Shown in pieces: positions 1 through 5,325 of a DNA stretch of 7,105 nt. The first letter of the stretch is position 1, and each line of letters starts with the position of its first letter. The notes below the pieces were generated by a model. The model had not been told where the DNA came from and searched no databases. It saw nothing but the letters and a program-made list of their open reading frames with translations. This DNA is from an uncultured Desulfovibrio sp. (GTDB lineage: Bacteria; Desulfobacterota; Desulfovibrionia; Desulfovibrionales; Desulfovibrionaceae): contig CAMWPE010000124.1 in NCBI GenBank assembly GCA_947176055.1, positions 1 through 7,105 on the forward strand, read 5' to 3'. The position numbers and the translations under genes are program-made.

Positions 1-324
1 GCGGCATATTGCCTCGTCGACGAGGTTTTTGCGGATTTTCAGGGGATAAATCAGGCTTCCGTCATTTTCCTTGTCGCTGTCCTCTTTTACCCGCCATTCG
101 TTGTTCCATTTGGCCAGCCATAAGGCTCGTTCGATAATCTCTCCGGCCGCGGTCGCCGTTTTTGGAGCCGCGATAATTATGTCGTCCGCGTTGGAATTGG
201 TCGTCATGACATTGGACAAAGTATCTTCGAGCGCCAGTTTTTCATCCATATCGATGGCTTCGGCCGCGAAGATGGCGGTCGCGTAAAATACGAACAGACA
301 GGTCAGAAGAGTAGCGGCGCGCAT
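1..324 (-). CDS. Exported protein of unknown function, N-terminal part (runs off the left edge)
   Basis: The - strand is open from an ATG at 324-322 to the window edge, giving 108 codons without a stop. An AGGAG Shine-Dalgarno sits at 335-331, six bases before the ATG, which supports this start. The N-terminus looks like a Sec signal peptide: one Arg at position 2, a hydrophobic core (about residues 4-19, TLLTCLFVFYATAIF) and small residues A20, A21 and A23 as possible cleavage sites. The mature part begins acidic (around DMDEKLALED) and later becomes mixed-charge with several Trp residues (about 69-78). It lacks the Cys placement of a lipobox, so a soluble periplasmic or secreted protein is more likely than a lipoprotein. 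I do not recognise the family. It is transcribed divergently from the orphan gene at 547. The C-terminus is outside the window, so length and domains are unknown. Confidence 0.72.
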   Translation of the reverse strand, partial: MRAATLLTCLFVFYATAIFAAEAIDMDEKLALEDTLSNVMTTNSNADDIIIAAPKTATAAGEIIERALWLAKWNNEWRVKEDSDKENDGSLIYPLKIRKNLVDEAICR

Positions 325-405
325 ACGCGGCTCCTTTTATACGCGACTTTTTCGCGCGAGCCGAAGGCGAACGCGCGCGGATTTTTCATAAATTATCCAT
401 TAATT

Positions 406-434
406 TGTTTATCCTCGCCGCCGGATCCGGTCAA
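406..434 (-). promoter_or_regulatory. Possible weak sigma-70 promoter for the exported-protein gene
   Basis: On the - strand, TTGACC (434-429) is followed after 17 bp by TAAACA (411-406). The -35 box is good but the -10 matches only about half of the consensus. It would give a leader of about 75 nt before the ATG at 324. The assignment is tentative. Confidence 0.3.
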
Positions 435-485
435 GGGAGAATATGTCGCGGTAATCCGGCCTCGCGAAACGACGCCAGAATAAAA

Positions 486-514
486 TTGCAATCCGGTCCG
501 GGGCCGGTTATACT
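486..514 (+). promoter_or_regulatory. Sigma-70-type promoter for the orphan gene at 547
   Basis: TTGCAA (486-491) and TATACT (509-514) are separated by exactly 17 bp. The -10 box matches 5 of 6 consensus bases and the -35 box 4 of 6. Transcription would start near 521, leaving a short leader of about 25 nt with a CGGAG ribosome binding site at 536-540. It may also feed the genes from rsfS onward. Confidence 0.6.
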
Positions 515-546
515 GAAAGAATAAGGCCTGTAAAACGGAGACCGCG

Positions 547-864
547 ATGGAAGTCAGTCTTGGCGAGATAAACGGCAAACCCATAACAATTTCCGTAACG
601 GACGGCGTTTTGTCCCTGAATGGGGCGGCCCAGCCCGTGAAAAATATAACCGAAAACGATTTGCGGGAATATCAGGATAAAATCGACGCGCTTTCCGCTG
701 ATGATCCCGAAGGTCTGGCCGCGCTCAAAAACGCGCTGACCGCGGAGTTCCTGGTCAAGCTCATCGGCAACGCCGTAGGGGACGAATGCGTCAACAGGCT
801 TACCCGGCTCCTGGATTATGTTCATTACGACGTTTTGACCTATCTGGGAGAGACGGGAGAATAG
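547..864 (+). CDS. Small hypothetical protein (105 aa), unrecognised
   Basis: The ATG at 547 is preceded by CGGAG at 536-540 with six bases between, and by a convincing promoter at 486-514, so the gene is probably real and this start is favoured. The protein is acidic. Its first 30 or so residues look like short beta strands (EVSLGEINGKPITISV, then DGVLSLNG). The rest looks helical (about residues 38-102), with a polar stretch around ENDLREYQDKIDALSADD and a more hydrophobic C-terminal half ending in DYVHYDVLTYLGE. There is no signal peptide, membrane segment or metal-binding motif, so it is probably cytosolic. I do not recognise a family. It stops with TAG, 98 bp before rsfS. The overlapping antisense frame of similar length (825-508) has no matching ribosome binding site and is judged a shadow. 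Confidence 0.68.
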   Translation: MEVSLGEINGKPITISVTDGVLSLNGAAQPVKNITENDLREYQDKIDALSADDPEGLAALKNALTAEFLVKLIGNAVGDECVNRLTRLLDYVHYDVLTYLGETGE

Positions 865-875
865 ATCCCGCTGGT

Positions 876-908
876 CGCCGCGAGAAATTGGACTGCTCCC
901 TCGCGGCG
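876..908 (+). repeat. Perfect 9-bp inverted repeat downstream of the orphan gene
   Basis: CGCCGCGAG (876-884) pairs perfectly with CTCGCGGCG (900-908) around a 15-nt loop, 11 bp after the stop codon of the orphan gene. No U-tract follows, so it is not a canonical intrinsic terminator. It could be a weak or Rho-assisted terminator, an mRNA-stabilising hairpin or an operator. The sequence from 909 to 962 leads into rsfS and contains a TATAGA (943-948) without a convincing -35 box. Confidence 0.4.
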
Positions 909-962
909 CCGGAATTAAACACGATTCAGGTTAATCCCTGGCTATAGAGGCCAACATTCAAT

Positions 963-1328
963 ATGAACGGAGACGCGAGCAAGGCGCCGGAAAAGGCCGG
1001 ACTGTTTCTGAAACCCCTGGATGAGGCGGGAGCGACGGAGCCCGAAATTCTGCCGCTCGATAAATATGCCTTCGCCGACGCGATTATCGTGGTTACGGCT
1101 TCCTCAAGGCGTCAGGCCAGGGGAATCGCCGACGCCGCGAGCCGTTTCTGCCATGAGAACGGCTTCGAAGTTCTGGGAATGGAAGGCTACGACGCCGCGG
1201 ACTGGATACTGGTCGATTGCGGCGATATAATCGTCAATATTTTTCTCGAAGAGACGCGAAACCTCTACAAGCTGGAAGAGCTCTGGAGCAGGAACAGGCG
1301 TCTTCATGACAAGGAGACAGAAGAATGA
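963..1328 (+). CDS. rsfS: Ribosomal silencing factor RsfS (Iojap/DUF143 family)
   Basis: RsfS binds ribosomal protein uL14 on the large subunit and blocks joining of the two ribosomal subunits when nutrients are scarce. The family core is visible at about residues 28-112: a central ADAIIVVTASSRRQARGIAD segment (38-57), then GMEGYDAADWILVDCGDIIVNIF (72-94) and the closing LYKLEELW (101-108). The 121-residue length fits the family. The first 27 residues are Lys/Glu/Ala-rich and unlike the helix seen in many homologues. Residue 92 is Asn where most family members have His in the (V/I)VHxF strand. The start at 963 has only a loosely spaced AGAGG (946-950), 12 bases upstream, so the exact start is less certain than the identity. 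The stop overlaps the gpmI start (ATGA at 1325-1328), so the two are probably translated together. Confidence 0.9.
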   Translation: MNGDASKAPEKAGLFLKPLDEAGATEPEILPLDKYAFADAIIVVTASSRRQARGIADAASRFCHENGFEVLGMEGYDAADWILVDCGDIIVNIFLEETRNLYKLEELWSRNRRLHDKETEE

Positions 1329-2887
1329 CTCCCACGCTGTTATTAATTCTGGATGGCTGGGGTCTTCCCGGCAAGGATTTCAATCCCGACGGCGACGCTC
1401 CCCTCCAGGCGTCCACACCCAATCTCGACGCGCTTTTCAAGACCCGGCCGCATTCGAAGCTCATTGCCTCCGGCCGGGAAGTAGGTTTGCCAAAAGGCTA
1501 TATGGGCAATTCCGAAGTGGGGCATCTAAATATCGGCGCCGGTCGCGTGGTCTATCAGGACATGACAAGGATCGACGTGGCTATCGAAAACGGCGAGTTC
1601 GCAAAAAATCCCGTTTTCGCGGATCTCTTCGCGAAGGTAAAAAAGTCGGGGGGCCGCTTGCATCTCATTGGGCTTGTGTCCGACGGGGGGGTGCACAGCC
1701 ATATCGATCATCTCGTCAGTCTCTGTCGGCTGGCCGCGGAGCGGGGTATTCCCGTCCGCGTTCATTGCGTTATGGACGGCCGCGACACGGATCCGCAGTC
1801 CGGCGTAAAATACATTAAGGATCTGGAAAAGGCCATATCGGGTCTTGGCGACGTCAAGATAGCGGATCTTGTCGGGCGTTTTTACGCCATGGACAGGGAC
1901 AAGCGCTGGGAGCGCGTCAAGGAGGCCTGGGATCTCTTCGCGCATGGCGTAAGCGACGCGGATCTTTCCGCGTCCGACGCCGTAGCGGCCCTGGAAAGAT
2001 CGTACGCCGACGGCGTCACCGACGAATTCGTCAAGCCGACAATCCTGGAAAACGGTCGCGATCCCGGGGAAAAACCCGGCATGGCCGACGGGGACGGCGT
2101 GTTTTTCTTCAATTTCCGCGCCGACCGGATGCGCGAAATTGTCTCGGCTTTTATCAAGAGCGATTTTGACGGATTCGACCGCGGTCGCGTCCCCCAACTA
2201 TGCGGCGTAGCTTCGATGTCCCCTTACGAGGCGACTTTCGATATTCCCGTAGCTTTTCCCAAGGAGTCCGTCGATCTGGGGTTGGGCGAAGCCGTGTCCC
2301 GGGCGGGCTTGAAACAATTGCGCCTGGCTGAAACGGAAAAATACGCGCACGTAACCTATTTCTTTAACGGCGGCGTCGAGGATCCATTCCCGGGAGAGGA
2401 TCGCATTCTGGTTCCCAGTCCCCGCGACGTGCCTACCTACGACCTTAAACCGGAAATGAGCGCCAGGGAAGTCACCGCGAAGTTTCTGGAAGCCTGGAAC
2501 AGCGGCGAGTACGATTTTGTGGTCTGCAATCTCGCCAACGGCGATATGGTGGGGCATACCGGCAATCTGCGAGCCGCGGAACAGGCGTGCGCGGTCGTCG
2601 ACGAGTGCGTGGGCAGGATGCGCGAGGCCGTTGAAAATCGCGGCGGCCGGATGCTCATAATAGCCGATCACGGCAACTGCGAAGTCATGATCTCCCCGGA
2701 CGGCAGGCCGAACACGGCCCATACGACGAATCCTGTGCCAGCTATCCTCATAGAGCCGGGGAAGGAAGTCGTAAGCCTGAAGGACGGCATCCTGGCCGAC
2801 GTGGCGCCCACGTTGCTCTCCCTGATGGGCCTCTCGCCCACCGAATTGATGACCGGCAAAAATCTCGCGGAGAAACAGGATGCCTGA
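1325..2887 (+). CDS. gpmI: 2,3-bisphosphoglycerate-independent phosphoglycerate mutase
   Basis: This enzyme interconverts 3- and 2-phosphoglycerate in glycolysis and gluconeogenesis using two Mn2+ ions and a phosphoserine intermediate. It belongs to the alkaline phosphatase superfamily. At 520 residues it has the usual full length. All key motifs are present: D10 in LDGWG; nucleophile S63 in MGNSEVGH; H124 in GGVHSH; R153 and D154 in MDGRDTDP; R185 and R191 in the VGRFYAMDRD segment; R265 and R268 in FNFRADR; K339 in ETEKYAHVTYFFNGG; D407 and H411 in NGDMVGHTG; D448 and H449 in IADHGN; H466 in NTAHTTNPVP. The phosphatase domain is split (about 1-75 and 310-520) around the phosphotransferase domain. 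AAGGAG (1311-1316) lies eight bases before the ATG. The start overlaps the rsfS stop by 4 nt, and the stop overlaps the next gene by 8 nt. It appears fully functional. Confidence 0.98.
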   Translation: MTPTLLLILDGWGLPGKDFNPDGDAPLQASTPNLDALFKTRPHSKLIASGREVGLPKGYMGNSEVGHLNIGAGRVVYQDMTRIDVAIENGEFAKNPVFADLFAKVKKSGGRLHLIGLVSDGGVHSHIDHLVSLCRLAAERGIPVRVHCVMDGRDTDPQSGVKYIKDLEKAISGLGDVKIADLVGRFYAMDRDKRWERVKEAWDLFAHGVSDADLSASDAVAALERSYADGVTDEFVKPTILENGRDPGEKPGMADGDGVFFFNFRADRMREIVSAFIKSDFDGFDRGRVPQLCGVASMSPYEATFDIPVAFPKESVDLGLGEAVSRAGLKQLRLAETEKYAHVTYFFNGGVEDPFPGEDRILVPSPRDVPTYDLKPEMSAREVTAKFLEAWNSGEYDFVVCNLANGDMVGHTGNLRAAEQACAVVDECVGRMREAVENRGGRMLIIADHGNCEVMISPDGRPNTAHTTNPVPAILIEPGKEVVSLKDGILADVAPTLLSLMGLSPTELMTGKNLAEKQDA

Positions 2888-3125
2888 TTCCCCCGGTCGC
2901 CCCTTGACGCCCGTCCCGCCGGACGGCATGGAAATGCTGTTTTTTTACAAATGCCCTCGTTGCGAAAGGCATGTGCCCGTGCCGTCGCCAACGGAGCCGA
3001 AAATGATCCGTTGCGACAACTGTCAGCTTTCGTTTCCGATAATCCCCATCGACGAGCATGGGCTGCATTATATCCGTATCATGCTCGCAGGCGGTCAGGC
3101 CGCGGCGGATCCGGATTTTTTCTGA
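2880..3125 (+). CDS. Small zinc-ribbon protein coupled to gpmI
   Basis: This 81-residue protein has two CxxC knuckles, C25/C28 (KCPRC) and C45/C48 (RCDNC), 16 residues apart. That spacing is typical of a zinc ribbon holding one Zn2+. The segment between them (VPVPSPTEPKMI) and the one after (QLSFPIIPIDE) look like the beta strands of such a fold, followed by a short helix-like HYIRIMLA stretch and a DPDFF end. The first 16 residues are Pro-rich and probably flexible. The ATG overlaps the gpmI stop by 8 nt, and GGAG (2869-2872) precedes it by seven bases, so it should be translated with gpmI. A start at Met17 (2928) is possible but has weaker support. I recall similar short proteins beside gpmI in Desulfovibrio, but none with a known function. 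Nucleic-acid or protein binding is only a guess from the fold. Confidence 0.8.
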   Translation: MPDSPGRPLTPVPPDGMEMLFFYKCPRCERHVPVPSPTEPKMIRCDNCQLSFPIIPIDEHGLHYIRIMLAGGQAAADPDFF

Positions 3126-3260
3126 AAGGCGCGACCTCGAATTATACACGCCGGCTCCCGCGTCGCTTCGCCGGCGCGGCGGCCGCGAGTCGCGTCGCTT
3201 ATTGGCGTCCAACGGTTAATCGGGCGACGAAAAAGGTTTACTAATTAATACGAGCGCTCA
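3126..3260. other. Intergenic region before the LOG-family gene
   Basis: This is the only sizeable gap inside the rsfS-panB series (135 bp). The first half is very GC-rich and contains an inverted repeat, CGCCGGC (3149-3155) with GCCGGCG (3170-3176), and a 10-bp direct repeat CGCGTCGCTT at 3159-3168 and 3191-3200. The last 30 bp are A/T-rich (3231-3250). No U-tract follows the hairpin, so I do not call a terminator. TATACA (3143-3148) and TTTACT (3237-3242) are possible -10 boxes, but neither has a convincing -35 box. Confidence 0.35.
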
Positions 3261-3929
3261 ATGGCTTCAATTCCGCAAAATATCATCGACGATTTGAGTC
3301 CGTCCGCGACGGAATCCTGGCGCACCCTGCGTATCATGGCCGAGCTGGTAACCGCTCTGGACGTGATGAATGCCCTGAAAGTGAATTGCGTGTCCATTTT
3401 TGGCTCGGCCCGGAGCAAACCTGACTCCGGAGAATATGAGGCCGCGGAAAAACTGGCGGGTCTCCTGGTCAAGGCCGGTTTCGGCGTGATCACCGGCGGC
3501 GGCCCGGGAGTAATGGAAGCGGCCAACAAGGGCGCCAGCGAAGCTGGAGGAACTTCGGTCGGCTTGCATATTAAATTGCCTCACGAGCAGGAGTGCAACA
3601 AATACGTAAAAACTCGCTGCAGCTTCAGGTATTTTTTCATTCGCAAATTCATGTTCGTAAAGTACGCGAAGGCCTATATCGTAATGCCGGGCGGCATGGG
3701 CACCATCGACGAGCTTTCCGAAGCCTTTGTCCTGGCCCAGACGGGGAAAACCAAACCTTTCCCCATTATTCTTTACGATTCCAGATTCTGGAGCGGGCTT
3801 ATGGACTGGCTGGAAAGCGCGATGATTCCGGGCGGCTTCCTGCGAGACGACGAGTTGCGAAAACTGGTTACAATTTGCGATACCCCCGAAGAAGCCGTTA
3901 ATCTGTTGCAAAAAATTATAATTGTGTGA
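3261..3929 (+). CDS. LOG-family protein (TIGR00730; probable nucleoside 5'-monophosphate phosphoribohydrolase)
   Basis: The protein is a Rossmann-like LOG/'lysine decarboxylase-like' member of 222 residues. Characterised relatives cleave the N-glycosidic bond of cytokinin riboside monophosphates or AMP, releasing the base and ribose 5-phosphate; the old name 'lysine decarboxylase' is an annotation error. Visible motifs are SIFGSAR (45-51), GGGPGVMEAANKG (79-91), R128/K129 in FIRKF, and the signature PGGMGTIDE (143-151), whose Glu is catalytic in the family. The leading helix (SWRTLRIMAEL, about 19-29) is family-like and supports starting at 3261 rather than at Met27. However, no clear Shine-Dalgarno precedes the ATG; only a GAG at 3252-3254 is seen. 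The stop overlaps the tadA GTG start by 4 nt. The natural substrate in this organism cannot be read from sequence. Confidence 0.9.
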   Translation: MASIPQNIIDDLSPSATESWRTLRIMAELVTALDVMNALKVNCVSIFGSARSKPDSGEYEAAEKLAGLLVKAGFGVITGGGPGVMEAANKGASEAGGTSVGLHIKLPHEQECNKYVKTRCSFRYFFIRKFMFVKYAKAYIVMPGGMGTIDELSEAFVLAQTGKTKPFPIILYDSRFWSGLMDWLESAMIPGGFLRDDELRKLVTICDTPEEAVNLLQKIIIV

Positions 3930-4453
3930 CGCGGTTTCGCGCCTTTCCGGCCGCCGGACCCATACCGTCTCCGCCACCGGGCCATACGTGGGAGTCGCTC
4001 ATGGGGATCGCGCTTCGAGCGGCCCGAGAAAACGCGGCGGCCGGCGAAACTCCGGTCGGAGCGCTTGTTGTTTCTCCCGGCGGCGAAATCCTGGGTCTTG
4101 GAGCCAATCGCGTCATTCGCGATCGCGATCCTTCGGCGCACGCGGAAATTATAGCTATTCGCGAAGCCTGCCGCGGACTGGATAACGACAGATTGAACGA
4201 ATGCGTTCTGGTCGTCACTCTCGAGCCGTGCCTGATGTGCGCCGCGGCCATACGCCGGGCTCGCGCGGCGGGAGTCGTGTTCGGTTGTCTCGACGCGCTG
4301 GAAGGAGCCATTGTCTCGCGAAGCGACTATATCGCGCTTACCGGCGATAAAAACTGTATCTGGCATCTCGGAGGCGTGCTGGCCGATCAATGCGCGGCCG
4401 CCCTTACCGGATTTTTCAAAGGCTTAAGACATAACGGAGCCGATAGCAAATGA
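3926..4453 (+). CDS. tadA: tRNA-specific adenosine deaminase TadA
   Basis: TadA deaminates adenosine 34 of tRNA-Arg(ACG) to inosine, which is needed to read CGN codons. The cytidine deaminase fold is clear: TPVGALVV (42-49), the zinc and proton-shuttle motif H72-A-E74 in DPSAHAEIIA, and the second zinc motif P101-C102-L-M-C105 in TLEPCLMC. The C-terminal GVLADQCAALL-like and GFFKGLR segments are typical of TadA. With a GTG start at 3926, overlapping the LOG stop (GTGA), the protein has 175 residues with a Pro-rich leader of about 20. An in-frame ATG at 4001 has a good GGGAG at 3990-3994, six bases upstream, but would begin at the first core helix and trim residues found in E. coli TadA. I therefore keep the GTG, with the ATG as a real alternative. 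The stop overlaps speB (ATGA). Confidence 0.93.
   Translation: MTRFRAFPAAGPIPSPPPGHTWESLMGIALRAARENAAAGETPVGALVVSPGGEILGLGANRVIRDRDPSAHAEIIAIREACRGLDNDRLNECVLVVTLEPCLMCAAAIRRARAAGVVFGCLDALEGAIVSRSDYIALTGDKNCIWHLGGVLADQCAAALTGFFKGLRHNGADSK
3990..3994 (+). promoter_or_regulatory. Internal ribosome binding site that could set a shorter TadA start
   Basis: GGGAG lies six bases before the in-frame ATG at 4001 (Met26 of the long form). The GTG start at 3926 has no comparable site and would depend on coupling to the upstream gene. Both forms could be made. Confidence 0.4.
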
Positions 4454-5325
4454 GCGAAACGGGCTTTCTCGCGAGCGAATACCCCCCGGCCGCGCCCGAC
4501 AAGGCCGGCTTTTATGTCATCCCATGTCCGCTGGAGCGGTCCGTAAGCTACGGCGGCGGGACGAAATTCGGGCCGGAAGAAATAATAAAGGCCTCCCAGG
4601 AGCTGGAAAAACAGGAAAACGGCCTGACTCCGGGCGAAAAAGGAATTTATACCATGCCGCCGATAAATTGCGACGGACCGGCGGAGACAGTCCTGACACG
4701 GATCGAGGCCGCCGTTGAAAAGGCGCTGGCGCATAACGCCATCCCCGTCTTGCTCGGGGGGGAACACACGGCGACTCTCGGCGCCCTGAGGGCGCTGCGT
4801 TACTATTTCGACAAGAAGGGCGAAAAATTCGGCGTAGTTCAATTTGACGCGCACGCCGATCTGCGCGATCAGTACAAGGGCGATCCCCTTTCGCACGCGT
4901 CGGTGATGGCTCGCGCCGTTCATGATCTTGAGCTTCCCCTTGTCCAGTTCGCGGTCAGGGAAATTTCGCCGGAAGAGATCGAAGTCCGGGAAATAGAGAA
5001 TATAACTCATTACGACGCCTACTTTCTCGCCCGGGTAGGTTTGCCGGAAAAACCGTTGCCCGAAGATTTTCCCCGCGATATCTACATTACCTTCGATCTG
5101 GACGCCCTTGATTCCGGCCTGATGCCTGCCACGGGCACGCCGTCGCCCGGCGGCCTTAACTGGCGGGAGACGCATTTTATTCTTGAGACGATCGCGCGAA
5201 CTCATAAAATCCGCGGTTTTGACGTCATGGAGCTGGCTCCGTTGCCCGGTTTGATTCATCCCAATTTCGCCGCGGCCAAACTCGTTCATCTGCTCATGGG
5301 CCTGGCGGCGGAGAAAAACGAATGA
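4450..5325 (+). CDS. speB: Agmatinase-like ureohydrolase
   Basis: This is a binuclear manganese hydrolase of the arginase/agmatinase family. The most likely reaction is agmatine to putrescine plus urea, a step in polyamine synthesis. All six metal ligands are present: H106 (GGEHT), D133, H135 and D137 (QFDAHADLRD), D216 and D218 (TFDLDALD). A PLSHASVMARA segment (146-156) resembles the SHA(C/S)V motif of prokaryotic agmatinases. The GTPSPGGLNW (229-238) and DVMELAPLPG (258-267) segments are also typical. The 291-residue length is normal. The start overlaps tadA (ATGA), with GGAG at 4436-4439, and the stop overlaps panB (ATGA). No arginine decarboxylase lies in the window to supply agmatine, so another guanidino substrate remains possible. 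The family call is firm and the substrate less so. Confidence 0.88.
   Translation: MSETGFLASEYPPAAPDKAGFYVIPCPLERSVSYGGGTKFGPEEIIKASQELEKQENGLTPGEKGIYTMPPINCDGPAETVLTRIEAAVEKALAHNAIPVLLGGEHTATLGALRALRYYFDKKGEKFGVVQFDAHADLRDQYKGDPLSHASVMARAVHDLELPLVQFAVREISPEEIEVREIENITHYDAYFLARVGLPEKPLPEDFPRDIYITFDLDALDSGLMPATGTPSPGGLNWRETHFILETIARTHKIRGFDVMELAPLPGLIHPNFAAAKLVHLLMGLAAEKNE

Larger units (their letters stand above)
325..546. other. Divergent intergenic region with repeated ATCCGG motif
   Basis: This 222-bp gap lies between two genes read away from each other and holds the promoters listed separately. ATCCGG occurs three times in the same orientation, at 425-430, 454-459 and 491-496; the first and third extend to ATCCGGTC. 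The first copy overlaps the -35 box of the - strand promoter and also forms a perfect 10-bp palindrome at 421-430. The third lies in the spacer of the + strand promoter. A GC-rich hairpin (353-358 with 372-377, inner 360-362 with 366-368) lies in the 5' leader of the - strand gene. I see no RNA gene here. Confidence 0.4.

Noticed and set aside
71..286. + strand frame of 71 codons at the left edge
   Set aside because: It lies opposite the exported-protein gene, which has a signal peptide and a good ribosome binding site.
353..386. GC hairpin followed by five T on the + strand, resembling a terminator
   Set aside because: No + strand gene lies upstream for it to terminate. It is more simply a hairpin in the leader of the - strand gene.
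508..825. Antisense reading frame of 105 codons opposite the orphan gene
   Set aside because: It has no convincing ribosome binding site or promoter, and the + strand frame has both. The open frame is explained by GC-rich codon bias on the opposite strand.
1306..1818. + strand frame of 170 codons overlapping the start of gpmI
   Set aside because: It is a very basic, low-complexity translation in a different frame from gpmI, with no family features.
1526..2929. Two long antisense frames opposite gpmI (2197-1526 and 2929-2198)
   Set aside because: gpmI is intact with every catalytic residue; these frames look like mirror images of its codon bias and show no recognisable protein.
3267..3977. 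Antisense frame of 236 codons opposite the LOG-family gene
   Set aside because: The + strand protein has all LOG motifs; the antisense product is not recognisable.
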